In this document: positions 26,301 to 39,895 of the stretch, one piece after another
Layout: each line of letters opens with the position of its first letter
Position numbering within the stretch: the stretch's first letter is position 1
Source: Phorcus lineatus
Lineage: Eukaryota; Mollusca; Gastropoda; Trochida; Trochidae
Assembly (NCBI GenBank): GCA_921293015.1
Contig: OV121092.1
Coordinates: 30,945,764 to 31,009,763 of the forward strand
Length of the DNA: 64,000 nucleotides
Direction: 5' to 3'
Made by a program: the position numbers and the translations under genes
The notes under the pieces: model-generated
The model's database searches: none
What the model was told of the DNA's origin: nothing
What the model saw: the letters and a program-made list of their open reading frames with translations, nothing else

Positions 26301-29300
26301 CTCTCTGAAGTTAATACATTTAGTATATACTGATGTTTTTGTGAATATTTGAAGAAATAAATCCTTTTAAAAAAGCCACTGCGCCACTTATTACTTTCCT
26401 TTCTCTGTGTTTCAAAACATTCTTTAAATCTATCAGTGATCTACAATCTGTAAGATGTTCAATAAGAAAACCCTTCAATGCAAAAACAGTAATAACTTTA
26501 ATGTCAACATGTTATTTTTTTTCTGTTTCTTACTTTGAAGTGATTGACACTGATTATGTAAGACATTTCTAGAGAGACAATGAAAGGTGACAGAGATGTC
26601 CCTTTGAAGTGGAAAATGCATCACGAATCCTTAGATAAAATCCTGTTATTCTGATAGATCAATAAGCAATTAATGTTCTATGGATGTATTTTTAAAAGAA
26701 TCGGAGAAGTACCGCGAAAACAGTTTGTAAAAAAAAAATCAAAACGTTGTTTCTTTTTCTTATGACTCAAATAAAACTACAAGTTGATTGGATTGAATTG
26801 CTTCCAAACGTAGGAATTGACTATGCAGTCATTAGAAGCAAATTGTGAAGGAAACACAATAACTTGATCAAGTTTGCTACTTAACTATCATACACAAGAA
26901 GAAACTGAACACATAGCTTGAGAGGGCAATTAAGGTAAGATGGCTAGTGTCCATATTTGAAAAGAATATAATAAAATGTTTTAGGTTAACTAAGCTATAT
27001 GTTAATGGTAATATTTATTGTTTGGCATCCATGCATGTTTAGAATGAGTGTGTGTCATCAAAACCCGAATCAATGGTTCATGTAAACTTTGAATGTTCAT
27101 TGATTTTTTCTGGTTATATTCAATTATAGCAAAAATTAATTCTATTTGGTATTAAGGATACTCTTATTTTCTGCTGTTGAATATATCATTTTAACTGGAA
27201 AACGACAAATTACATTATATGTACAGTCATATAAGAAAAGAACCCCTGTCAATCATTTATTCTTTATTTCAAATACATTTTTCAAGTTAAGATATACATA
27301 GCCAGAATTAATATTCAATCAAGTATATCTATTAGAATGAAAATTCAATGAAGTATATCTATTAGAATGAAAATTCTATCAAGCGATTTAAAAAAAAAAT
27401 GCTGCACTTACCTTACGCATTTGCTTGACATAATTTCAATAACTGCAGCTACATGTATATTGCACCAGACTTTACTATACATGAAAATTTTCATTCTAAT
27501 GGATTATTTGAAATATGTCACATGAATGCACTAGCTCATGTGAAAAAAATATTTGAATAAAAGTCGATTGACACACACAATCAGACCCGGGTTTAATCAA
27601 CACCTTGGAATCTACTACAGGGATTACTTCCCTAATTATCAGCCATTATCTACTAACACGCTGGGTATCTGTTTTGTTTTGTACACAAGGACATGCAAGT
27701 TCGGGGAATTTAATGTTTTTACCAAATTGGCAATATTATCGACAATTTCATATAAGTGATGTTCCTCTCTAGTTTACTCCTCACGCTTTGTAAAATGAAT
27801 ACGTTAGCTATTGACAACATTTAGAACAGAGATGATATATACAGTAAGTGTATTTTTTCTGATAGTGTAAAGGGGTATTAGAGGCGTGATAGCACCCACA
27901 ACAAATACCATTTTGAAAACATTTCTGTCGTCTTTCAACTTTACTACTCATCGTAAAAGTCTGACCATAGATTGATAAATAGAGATTAAAAAGGATGTTA
28001 AAAGGTTTATTCAAAGAAGTACAGACGTTTTTTAAATTTAAAGTATATCTATTTAGACTTTAGAAACTTTAGAAAGCATTGAATATGTCATCTATCGATG
28101 ATGACGTCACTCTATAGTGTAGATTATTTTTAGAGCCCTCTGCTCGCTGACTGTCCCCATCATTTATGCAATTTTTGTTTATTTGTTTATCTACTGAAAC
28201 GCATCCACGATGATAAATCTAAAACGCCTGAAAAAAGAAATTTTGATAAAACATAATTTAAAACGCCAGCACGCAAACGTCCGATTGTCAGATAAGTTTT
28301 TAACCACTTGAGTACGAAGGGCTGATGAATGTATAGTTAGTAAGTTAGTTTTTCAAGAATCAATAATCTGGTGTTCTACATTTGAGGGGCAGAACTTGGA
28401 ACTATCTGAGCATGTGAAATGGTGAACAATGGTTGTCAATCAAGTCATAGTGCGTGAAACCATGGAAATGCATACGCATTTCAAGCTTTCGTGCATCACA
28501 TACGATGAGTGAGCACCGAAAAATAAACCTGAACATAGATTCAGAATTATTGGAGAATTGATCGAAGTCGTGGATTCTTAAAAATTAACTACATGTACCA
28601 AAGGGGCTCGTTGATTATTATTTTTCAAATTCACTCCTAAGAACTGGATAATTTGCAATATCGATGTTCATACTTTCTGAATAGATCGCAAGACGTGCAT
28701 TATTCCAGTTTGGGTTAAAATTTGATGCAGTGTAATTGATGAATGTATTGAGATTGATTTAATTGCAGAGCATCGTAAGTTTGAGACAAATTGGAGAATT
28801 TGCAACTATGCAATCTGCAAAATTGTTTTGAACAGGAGCGATTTAGATAGTTCGCGCCCAGGGAGAAAACGTAATTATGATTCTTTATAGAACTAGAATT
28901 GTTTTGCTATAAATCTTTATGTTTTTACTTGATTAGACGTAAATAATTTTATTAATAATATCCAGATGAAAATATAATAGTCCCTCGGAAATCATAGATC
29001 TTTCATGTATATGGTAACAACAATGATACGCAAAAAGAAAAAAAATTCAATAAAATTGTGTTTGCTAACAAAGGCAAAAAGGTTTAGATTAAAGTTGTCG
29101 CTGAGGATTTTATTCTCAAGGAACCGGAGCTTTTCTTGGGTCACATCGACTCTCAGACATAAAAACTATGATCGAGTGAAGAGTGTGAATAAAATTTTGC
29201 TCTCTGAGCGTAACTTGCATGGTTATGGTGTCAGTCGATATTCACTTTTATATGGCTAGCACAACGAGCCTCTCCAGCAATACATAAAGATTGTTGTATC

Positions 29301-31741
29301 AAGATAACAATCATGTTGTTATAAGCTTTATGCTTTTGGGAGAAACTCCTGATTATTATGTGTATTCATATAACGAATGACACACACAAATTTGAGTGAA
29401 TTATGATTTTTAAAAATGATTCTAAACACATTTATTGAAGCTTATTGAATTTCAATAATGTGACAAAACAAATCTTATGCACTTAACAAAACATTGTTTT
29501 TTACCAAATGTAAAGCATATAACATTACCATCTGGAATGATTGAAGAAACAGTTTAATAATGACTTGTACACTGATTTTAAATGGTGTGTTGGTTTCGAT
29601 AGGAATTGTTTTACTCTTAAAATGTTTAAAGAGCAGGAGGAATCTAGTCATGTAGAAGATGAAGATAAAAGTCACTTCACGAAGAAGTCTGTCATTGTAT
29701 ACCATAAACTGACTTCACAATGACGAAGCCGTTAGTAAATAAGTAACAAACAGCTGTGGTATCTACAGCGAATGCCACAAATATAATATCCTTATTGTGC
29801 GAATTGATTCACAAACTGTCAAAATAAAATGTCACATTTTAGACAACAATTTTCAATTAATATTCAGGTACCTCATATCATATTTACCATCTGACAAGTA
29901 GGTCATACGAAAGGCAGACATTTATTAGATAACATTTTATTTGTTCTATCACATCCTCTGTATAGAAAATACCGGTCATTTAATCTATACAGCAATGCCT
30001 GTTTCCGTGAATTGATGTATTCAGCATAAACAGGTTGGCCCAAAGAATGTTGATTAGGAAAGGATATTTTTTCGGACTGGTCTATTTGTATTCAGCAAAC
30101 CAATGACTGAACATTTAAAAATCTTTTGATTCTGGAGATTACAGAAACATTTAACTCTTATTGAAATGTTTAAAAAAGTAAAACTGACAAGGAATTGGTA
30201 AATGACTTAAATTTTACATATTATTCTCATACATTTGATATTAAGATTTTGCCTATGTAAATTTAGATTAAGTAGGATATAAGTTTTTTTATTTGAAAAT
30301 ATCTGAACAATGTGCAAGAACTCTCATTAAAACATATAGTTTGTCTTCATAGAGGGCAAAATGATGCAGATTGTAAAATATTGGGTTTCGGGCAATTTGA
30401 CAATCACTTTTTAACCAATGTATATTACGACATACATGTGTATATATATATAGAATATAGATTGCTATGTTTCAATCATAATCAGTTGTGGCCATGTAAT
30501 ATTGCTTTTCTCAAAGGTGTCGTTTTTCTTAGGTGTGCGAATTTGAATTTTCAGTTACTAATCTCTGCATTTAGAAAGTAGAATTCGTAGATATTACTGT
30601 CAAATAATTAAGGGCAAATGTATTGTAAAACTTGTTCTAATTTCAAAAGCGATGCATCATAAGAAAGACAAAAAGGGGAAAAAAATTCTCAAGTTTGTAT
30701 TCCAATTACTCACACGCTAGAATTCAAGATGTGGTGTTATTTGATGATATATATTTTAATACGTTGAAGTTCGATTTTGCTCCTATAGTTTTAGTGTCTT
30801 TGAAATGACATACGGAGAAAAAAACGTGAAAAAAACCGTCACAAAATATTGTAAAAGATGTTTATATATCACAAAAAGAATTTCGATCTGTCGAATAAGA
30901 TCTGGGTTTTATTTATTGTTGCATTTAGTATTATAAGACAAACAATGTTTCACGAACTTTGAATACATTTTTATATTTTAAATAAAAGCTAACAAATGCA
31001 ACAAGGAAATAAATCTAAAATGAATTAGCTCAGTCGTAACCTTTTGTATACTTGGTACTATAACTACTTCAGCTCGCATTTCAGTGTAATTCTACAAAGA
31101 GCTTTTAGGAAAGTCACATTTAAGAAGGTGTCCAAGTCAAAGGGACAAGAATATCTTGCTTCAAATAATATCATCAAAGGAAATATGTTTGAAAAAAGTA
31201 GAAGCATTTTGTTTCTAACATATTGACACCGTAAATATATAATTTGTTAAAAGTTTCTATTTTCAAATGTTTCCTTTGATCGATAAACAGATTTAAGGTT
31301 AGGTTAATGGTCAGAAGGCGATATCACGAAAAGTGTTGGTTTGATAGCTTCATAGACATAGCGTTTTTACACAAAACATCCCATAACACGAGCCATATGT
31401 AATATCCCATTTTTTTATCAATGAAGCACATTTACTATCGTACTTTCCTACTTAGGTTTTGATTCTAATCAACCTTCCCCTCCGTCTGTAACTAAGTGCT
31501 TCAAACAAAAATTACCACTTTAATCATAAAGAACCATTTTTCTATACTTCAAAAATTCTCGTTTTTTAAAATTTCAATATTTCATTCAAATATTGGTTGT
31601 CCGTGCAACTATCATGTTCTTCGCACCAATCTTAACAATAAGATATTTTTCATATCATTGCAGTCTTGATAACATTTGTTATTCTGGTTACAGTCACATT
31701 ACTTGAAATCACTAAAAACTGGCAGAATTTAAGACATGCAT
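23307..31741. other. gene-free interval
   Basis: More than 8 kb of AT-rich sequence without supported genes. At 24105-24165 there is a weak tRNA-like A/B-box pair (GGTAGCCCGGTCC…GGTTTGATTCCC) that may be a SINE relic. A 30-bp unit (…GTATATCTATTAGAATGAAA) repeats twice at about 27310-27370. Frames at 29005-29259, 29475-29723, 30312-30581 and 31044-31226 have no recognised motif. Confidence 0.5.
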
Positions 31742-33467
31742 ATAGAATGGTGTACAACATGTATGTACAGTTAGCGCCTGAGGAACAGCAGTGATTGAGA
31801 GTATTTTTAAGATAGAGACAAAGATGCATTCTCTATGCTGTACATAGAATGGTGTACAACATGTATGTACAGTTAGTGCCTGGGGAACAGCAGTGATTGA
31901 GAGTATTTTTAAGACAGAGACAAAGATGCATTCTCTATGCTTTACATAGAATGGTGTACAACATGTATGTACAGTTAGCGCCTGAGGAACAGCAGTGATT
32001 GAGAGTATTTTTAAGATAGAGACAAAGATGCATTCTCTATGCTGTACATAGAATGGTGTACAGCATGTATGTACAGTTAGCGCCTGGGGAACAGCAGTGA
32101 TTGAGAGTATTTTTAAGACAGAGACAAAGATGCATTCTCTATGCTTTACATAGAATGGTGTACAACATGTATGTACAGTTAGCGCCTGAGGAACAGCAGT
32201 GATTGAGAGTATTTTTAAGATAGAGACAAAGATGCATTCTCTATGCTGTACATAGAATGGTGTACAGCATGTATGTACAGTTAGCGCCTGGGGAACAGCA
32301 GTGATTGAGAGTATTTTTAAGACAGAGACAAAGATGCATTCTCTATGCTGTACATAGAATGGTGTACAGCATGTATGTACAGTTAGCGCCTGGGGAACAG
32401 CAGTGATTGAGAGTATTTTTAAGATAGAGACAAAGATGCATTCTCTATGCTGTACATAGAATGGTGTACAGCATGTATGTACAGTTAGCGCCTGGGGAAC
32501 AGCAGTGATTGAGAGTATTTTTAAGACAGAGACAAAGATGCATTCTCTATGCTGTACATAGAATGGTGTACAGCATGTATGTACAGTTAGCGCCTGGGGA
32601 ACAGCAGTGATTGAGAGTATTTTTAAGACAGAGACAAAGATGCATTCTCTATGCTTTACATAGAATGGTGTACAACATGTATGTACAGTTAGCGCCTGAG
32701 GAACAGCAGTGATTGAGAGTATTTTTAAGATAGAGACAAAGATGCATTCTCTATGCTGTACATAGAATGGTGTACAGCATGTATGTACAGTTAGCGCCTG
32801 GGGAACAGCAGTGATTGAGAGTATTTTTAAGACAGAGACAAAGATGCATTCTCTATGCTGCACATAGAATGGTGTACAGCATGTATGTACAGTTAGCGCC
32901 TGGGGAACAGCAGTGATTGAGAGTATTTTTAAGATAGAGACAAAGATGCATTCTCTATGCTGTACATAGAATGGTGTACAGCATGTATGTACAGTTAGCG
33001 CCTGGGGAACAGCAGTGATTGAGAGTATTTTTAAGACAGAGACAAAGATGCATTCTCTATGCTGTACATAGAATGGTGTACAGCATGTATGTACAGTTAG
33101 CGCCTGGGGAACAGCAGTGATTGAGAGTATTTTTAAGACAGAGACAAAGATGCATTCTCTATGCTGTACATAGAATGGTGTACAGCATGTATGTACAGTT
33201 AGCGCCTGGGGAACAGCAGTGATTGAGAGTATTTTTAAGACAGAGACAAAGATGCATTCTCTATGCTGTACATAGAATGGTGTACAGCATGTATGTACAG
33301 TTAGCGCCTGGGGAACAGCAGTGATTGAGAGTATTTTTAAGACAGAGACAAAGATGCATTCTCTATGCTGTGCATAGAATGGTGTACAGCATGTATGTAC
33401 AGTTAGCGCCTGGGGAACAGCAGTGATTGAGAGTATTTTTAAGACAGAGACAAAGATGCATTCTCTG
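31742..33467. repeat. 102-bp tandem repeat array, 17 units
   Basis: Units start every 102 bp (31742, 31844, 31946 … 33374); the last is truncated. Two linked variants occur. Type A has GTACAACATG, CCTGAGG and AAGATAGAG; type B has GTACAGCATG, CCTGGGG and AAGACAGAG. A and B alternate at the low-coordinate end (units 1-5), and the five highest units are all B. Type B junctions carry a perfect 8-bp inverted repeat GCTGTACA/TGTACAGC. Because 102 is a multiple of three and one antisense frame has no stop, a 383-residue repetitive frame arises; it is judged non-coding. Confidence 0.97.
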
Positions 33468-34561
33468 TCACATTCTCAGGTTACAGCCTGGAATTGTAAT
33501 CATCGCAGGGAACTATAACCGTGGTATCAGCAGACATGGTGTCCAGTGTTGAAAGGAAATCTTCTCAACCTCCTTCTTGAACAATGTAACGTGGTATAGC
33601 GTGTCTGCTACAACAATATACTGCGAGCTATGTCAACTGCATAGAATGACGGAAATTAAAATACATTGCGTATGTAGAGGTTAAAGGTAAATATTGTTAC
33701 AACAGTTTTAATTTCGAATAACAGCGATCTCAAATCAAGTAATGTGTTGTACAGAAACTGTACAATATCATTATAATAAAGGCGTGAAACGAATTAACCA
33801 TTTGAAGTTATGACGTCTCTCAGTGTAGTGATAAAGCAATTTTTGTGATATTCTATATCCATTGAAGTCGTCAGTTGTTCTAAGTTTTTAATTTAAATTT
33901 TGAAATTTGAGAAGCAAATCATAGCGTGTATATATTGACTTATTCCCATTTTCTAATTATCGACATCGTGCTAAAACTTTTCAGGTATTTGAGAGAGCCA
34001 ATAAACGGTTTCTTTCATCACTCCCTTGGTGGTTGAGACAGCCCCATGACCCTCATACAGAAAACCTGAAAAATATTTTCTGATTTCTTTACTCTGATTT
34101 ACTCTGACATGCAAGCTTGTTATAATACCCAAGCTACTACGACGTAAAGGAATTCTAAATACGGATAAAAACTAAACACCAAAAGACAAAACACTTTCTT
34201 AACTTTGTATAATTTACTTACCATTTTTTCTTTGGTCGAAAATAGGAGGATTAAAAATATGTCTTTTCAGAATCTATGTAACGTTTTTGAAGATGATAAG
34301 ATTTAAATACAAGACCACAGTGTTGTCAAAACTTAATATAACGCTTGGAGTAACGGTTTTGTCATATTACTGACTTACAATGGCCTGTAGTCACATCTTA
34401 CAAACAACTTCTTGTTCCATAGAAATGACTGTGACTCTCTAAATAACATGTACATCTAAATATACTAATGTAAAAATTGAAATTTGCTATATTGTAAAAA
34501 TATATTATTTTGAACTTTTAACATGAGTCATCATGTCCGAATTACATATTCTAAACAACAT
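33468..34561. other. gene-free interval
   Basis: Nothing recognised beyond the unique flank of the tandem array. Confidence 0.45.
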
Positions 34562-34572
34562 TCCTTTATTGT

Positions 34573-34878
34573 TGATTAGGTGAGGTGAGTTGGGTTGGTG
34601 AGGTGAGGTGAGTTGGTTTGAAGATTATTTCACTTATCGCGGCTGCTAGTATTATTGCAGGGAGAAAGCCCGCAACACCATTGTGGCTATGCATTGTGGG
34701 GAATACTGCGAGCATTGGCTGAAGCTAGCTAACCATGGGTGGTACTGCGCTGAGATTCAGTGTAGCATAGCACCTAAACATGACTGCCTGTACAACAGTT
34801 CTCAACTGCAGACAAAGTTTCGAAACATAGACCTCTTGATCCGAAGCCCAACGCGCTAACCACTGCGCTATCCCGCCC
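34573..34878 (-). mobile_element. SINE S1, full length
   Basis: 306 bp in reverse orientation, ending with the GGCGGGATAGCGCAGTGG head at the high end and an expanded GGTGAGGTGAG tail at the low end. An 11-bp target-site duplication TCCTTTATTGT is present at 34562-34572 and 34879-34889. Confidence 0.93.
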
Positions 34879-34889
34879 TCCTTTATTGT

Positions 34890-35421
34890 GATCTAGATGA
34901 TCTAGAGCAAATGGTCTGGAGTAATTTCTCAAGTTCACTTCTGGACGTTAGTGTGGCCATACCCAAAATGCTATCAAAACATAATGAACTTTAGGCATTG
35001 TTCCGAGTAATCATTAGATCAAATTTGATTGGATCAGTCACGCACTTGAAACGTGATAGCTACTCCTTGTTGACGTTATTACTGAGTCATTGTTACAAGA
35101 ATTCCCAAAACCTTTCGATATGTCAAGTTTGATTTCACTGTAAGGATTTTTAAATGTAAGCAATATTCACAGAACAAGATATAATACCTCACTTTCAGCC
35201 TGATAAAACATGCCAATAACCTAATTTCTTGTATATTAATCTAAGATAGAGAATGCAAAGAAATATGTGCGACTTACTAATATGTTATATTTCTCAAAAT
35301 TTGAAAACAGTATCAAACATTCGTACACATTTATAAAAGTTTGTAACATGGATAATCATTAACCTCGACTATAATGCCTCTGTGTGGATTTTTATCATAA
35401 AGTTTCAAGTTTATTATTTTA
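34890..35421. other. gene-free interval
   Basis: Nothing recognised. Confidence 0.4.
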
Positions 35422-35600
35422 CATCCCGCTCCATCAGCGTATTTGAATTTACAGAGCCCCTCCTAATGCCCCGATCTCCTTCAGACCAAAGCCTCATAAA
35501 GCTGCCAGCTGCTTTTAATAGCTATCGTTAGGGCATAATTTTGTCAGCCGATGAAATGTCATTTTGCAAATAGATTGAAGCTAATATCTTATGTCAACGA
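35422..35600 (+). mobile_element. MITE family A, decayed single-arm copy
   Basis: Begins CATCCCGCTCCATCAGCG and proceeds through CCCCGATCTCCTTCAGACC and AAGCCTCATAAAGCTG, matching the left arm of MITE A at 51.26 kb with many substitutions. No right arm was found. Confidence 0.6.
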
Positions 35601-37322
35601 GTCTGTCATTAGGGGTTTGCCGCTTTGGTTAGATGCGAATTGTTTTATACGTTTTCCTGTTGATGTGCGTAATATTTGCTCTTGATTTACACTATTGATG
35701 TTCGATAATCCAAGAGGATTTCAAAAACTTAATTGGGATATTCTTCTCTTGTTGTAATATAATGTTGAATCCTCAGAACAGATCCGTTTGTTTCCTTAGG
35801 GTCGCCAAAATAATTAAAATGGAAACTTTATGGGAAATGGCTTATTTAGATGATGGTGGATTTTAAAGTAGGATATCGTTGCAAAGTTATCATTATAAGA
35901 TTATATCTTTCTAGAGGAAACGTTTTATAGTAAAGGTTGTATATTGAAGATAGAGACACTCCCATTCCTTTTTTTGCTGGGAAAAAAGTTGTAGTATCAG
36001 TACTTGTTTTCCATTCGTCATCAGAACACTCACTGAAATCAAAAATTATTTTTACAATAATAAGTAAAATTTTAATGACCAAAATGTGATTTTAAAAGTC
36101 CGCATCAAAACACGGGAATAAATGAATGACAAATTTATGATTAGAATAACACTTGGATGTAATATCAGATGACTTAATAACTTTTTTGGAAGATGCTATT
36201 TAATATGACACTACTACACCAATACTCTTTAACGGAAATTCATGACTTCATGACTACTATGTTAATTGACAATTGATTAATGATAATGACATAATTCTCA
36301 GTTTTCCTGGTATTTCTTTGCAAAGATACCTTGTATGGTGTAAAGAAATACAAAGATCAGAGTTGGAATTACAAATTGTATGTGAAATATGAAATTCATA
36401 TATCTTTACAAGGAAACATAAAGAGTTTCATGCACAATGTTTTTGACCATTGACAAGATATCTATACATCAATTCTATTTTTTTTTTAAATTTGGTTTAT
36501 AACATGCTTGTGCCCTCCTAGCACTCTTGCTAATTAAGGTATTGTAGACCTGCAAAAAAACTAACAATAATTATTTCATTTCACTTTTGGAATTATCATG
36601 TTTTGCTGACTTCACTAAACCAGTCGATCTGATATATTGTTTCACCAAATCGTTAACATAATTTATAATCATACTAATTTTTTAAGTCTTTCAGGTTCTA
36701 TTAAAAAAACTAGTATCATTATTGTGGATGCGGGCATGATCTTTAGCGTAAAAGTCTTAATTCCACTAAGAACGCAAGTGACAGAGTCCTGAAAAAATAT
36801 AGAAAGACAATGACTGTTGATGAGATAACGAATACGTCACCCTTATGGTCATTTGTTGTGGATAGAATGGAAGTTGGGGATACCGGATTTGATATATAAT
36901 ATATAAAATGAAAATGAGAACAAAATATCCTTCTAGTTGAAAAACACATGAAAACGTTAAGTACTCGTCAACATTTCTTTGAGAGGCATTTAGAAGTTGT
37001 TGAGATAAATAGAGAACAAGTTCTATGGATTCACAACTTCTTTAAGGCAGGATTGCGACGTTTCGGTGTTGATATTAACATCATTATCAAACAAGTGATC
37101 AACAGCGCAAAATGGAATCATTTTTAATTAATTAACCTTTTCGTCTACTCTAAAAAAAAAGGTTATGAATGCAAATATTTCCTTCAGCGTGGTCAGTGCA
37201 AAAATTAGCATACTTCTATTTTTCAAAGGTAATTTTAAATCAGTGGTAAAATAACTTTAGCATACAATTTAGATATCCTGGTGAGCAGCTTCCACTGAAA
37301 AACATACGACGCATACAACACG
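35601..37322. other. gene-free interval, with a fold-back G half-copy
   Basis: No gene. At about 36965-37105 the blocks AGAACAAGTTCTATGGAT, GGATTGCGACGTTTCGGTGT and ATTATCAAACAAGTGAT match the left arm and centre of fold-back element G (14.2 kb), without the second arm. Confidence 0.5.
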
Positions 37323-37331
37323 CTATAATGA

Positions 37332-37646
37332 GGTGAGGTCATATGGGGTTTAACGCTGCTTTCAAGATTATTTCACTTGTATCGCGGCTGCTAGTATTAT
37401 GGCAGGGAGAAAGCCCGCAACACCATTGAGGCTATGCATTGCGGCGAAACCTGCGAGCATCGGTTGGAACTAGCGAACCATTGGTTGTACTTCGCTGAAT
37501 TTCAGTGTAGCATTGCACCCAAACCTCACTGCTTATAGAACAGTTCTCTACTGCAGAAAAAGTTGCCGAGCCCTTGGCAGAATTCAAATCACGGACCTCA
37601 TGATCCGAAGCCGAACGCGCTAACCACTGCGCTATCCCGCCCCACC
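37332..37646 (-). mobile_element. SINE S1, full length
   Basis: Reverse-orientation copy with recognisable A box (TAGCGCAGTGGTTAGCGCG) and a B box changed to a weaker form (TGATTTGAATTC on the minus strand). The 9-bp target-site duplication CTATAATGA is at 37323-37331 and 37647-37655. The 76-residue frame inside is a shadow of the element. Confidence 0.93.
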
Positions 37647-37655
37647 CTATAATGA

Positions 37656-38439
37656 ATTTCAATATTTTTCAGAAGTGGTCTGAATATCAGATTTACCCCC
37701 CAGGTAGATAACCATGACAATAAATAATTGTAAATAATAAAAGGAATTCAATTTGAATATTAATTTCGGACATTAATTTTAAAAAAATGGTCTAATCTTC
37801 CTCCCACAAGTGTCCCTAAGTGAATTCCAAGCTTTTCTTAACCAAAACAAACGATTTTTATAAAGGATTGTAAATGTTATCCAGATAGATATGTTAGAGA
37901 TAATAACAAGTAAAATGTCATCCTTCTTAATGGAACAGCTGAAGATTGTTTCCGGCAAGACGTTTTAAAAAATGTAGTTCTATCATGTTACAATGTGAAT
38001 TTATGTACTCTTTTTCGAGAACAAATAATTTTTTTCAGTGATACCGACACAGGTTCTATTGCTTCAGTTAAAGCTAAACGTTCCTTGAATTATACCTTCG
38101 ATAAAAAGTATAAAAAGAGATTTACTAAATTGTAAATCCCGCCCCCCATCAGACACTAAATCCATTTCAGAGACTGAACAGCTTTCAGAATGAAGTTATA
38201 GCTAAGAGTTCAAAGAAATCAAAGTTTGATTATGTGCATCTCTAACATCATGTAATAAAGTTCAACTTTAGTTCAATCATATATATCTAAATACAAACGA
38301 GGGATCTACTTTCCACTAAGACATATCATTAGCTCGATTAAGTTTGGTTGTTGGGGAGGGAAGAGACGTTTGAGTAACATTTATTTGATTGGCAATATCT
38401 CAGGAAAACCTTACTGACGTGTTGAACTTACGTATTACA
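37656..38439. other. gene-free interval
   Basis: Nothing recognised. Confidence 0.4.
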
Positions 38440-39597
38440 ACTGTAAACACTATTTTAATTAGTTATTCAATATTGATGTATTTCCTAAAATATATGCGTT
38501 TTATAATTCACAAGGTTGATCGATTCACGTTAATAGTTGCAGAAGGGATGAGCGAGAGATATAAAATTTCTGTGTGGGTTTAAAATAGATTGATTCTGTT
38601 GCAAATACATGGTGCAATTACCAATTTATTGCTTTAGAGTAATGTTAGGGAAGAAAAACCAAATCTGTCACTTGCAAAAATGTTTTTGACAGAAACTGTT
38701 TAACAAACTTATGCCTGAGGTAACACAAAAGTTCTGTCGTTCTCTGCTGATTAGTGATCATTTTTATCCAGGAATGTTCACTGATATTTGCTTTGGTTCG
38801 GAATATAAATGTTAACAAAGGTAATGCTTTCATATCAGTCATATAATCTCTTACGGAAGTTGTATGTGTAAAATGTTAAGACAAGTCAAATAATGATTAA
38901 TTATTGATTACTACGGACAAATCTTGTTCAGAGAGGTGATTACTGATTATTTACAAATTCAATATAAATATTATCTCTGACAAAACGTTAATTATTTTCA
39001 GTTGATAAATATGTGTGATTATGATTTTTTAAATGCAAAATTATGACACTCAATGCATTTACTCAAAATGATTTTGGATTTCACCTAGGACTCGGAAGGA
39101 GCATAAGATTTTGAATAAATAAAGCATTTTATAGGGTTTGACTTCTCAATGGAAAGTATATCTGAGTACTTCTCGTGTCAACCTGATTCTATAAACGATA
39201 ACAAACGACAAGTGTCAAACAAAATATTTAAGACAAAAATGATTATATTTAATAAATCTAAAATGGAGCAGTTAATATTTGATAACAAAAGGACCATGCT
39301 TCCAAACTTCAGTTTAAACTTTATTTTTGTAAAGATGAATACAGATTGCCTACTCTAGTTTTGAAATTTGTTTAAACATTTTGATACTGATTGGGTGAGC
39401 ATTTGAAAGATATTTCAAGCAGAAGTGGTCACTCTTATAATGCAATTATTACAAAAAAAACATGTTCACGATCAATACTGATTTTTTCTTATTTCAAGTA
39501 TTCAATAAATTATTAATGTGAACAAAGTTATTAACCCTTGTATTTTAATAGAAAAGTAATTAAAATAGGTTACACCAATATCACTAGCCAGGATTTA
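38440..39597. repeat. diverged segmental duplication, block X1
   Basis: The stretch 38440-38830 aligns with 45005-45340 (for example AAATTTCTGTGTGGGTTTAA and AATCTGTCACTTGCA in both). The stretch 38845-39590 aligns with 56030-56715 plus 57380-57570 (for example GTTAACCCTTGTATTT against ATTAACCCTTGTATTT, and ATAGGTTACACCA in both). Identity is moderate, so the duplication is old. No reading frame is conserved between copies, which argues against a duplicated gene. Confidence 0.75.
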
Positions 39598-39599
39598 TG

Positions 39600-39895
39600 C
39601 ATCCTGCTAACTAAGCCTATATGAATCCGCCCTCGCTTCTTCCTATACCCTGATCTATTTCAAGCCAAAAGCCTCGTACGGCTGGATCAGCGTGACTTAG
39701 TAAACCTGTAATTATTTCAGCCAATGGAATCACATTATGCAAGGAGCGTGAAGCTGCTGTCTTGAAACTTAACGGATTTTCCATCCGGGTGGTGTCGCTG
39801 TTGCTGAACGCGAGTCGTCTCATTGGCTGGTTCGAAAGCTAGCGATTCGAGGCTTTTGGCTTGATGGAGATCAGGGTATATGGAAGGAGTTAGAG
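39600..39895 (+). mobile_element. MITE family A copy
   Basis: Left inverted repeat starts CATCCTGCTAACTAAG and runs into ATACCCTGATC. The right side returns through CGAGGCTTTTGGC and GATCAGGGTATATGGAAGGAG, then loses the terminal portion. It sits at the edge of the X1 duplicated block. Confidence 0.8.

Noticed and set aside
29475-29723. small genes on opposite strands (76 and 60 residues)
   Set aside because: They overlap antisense, have no motif, and start or stop without any signal.
31712-32863. 383-residue repetitive protein on the minus strand
   Set aside because: It is the stop-free frame of a 102-bp non-coding tandem repeat. The frame starts inside the array, ends just past its edge, and no flanking coding signal exists.
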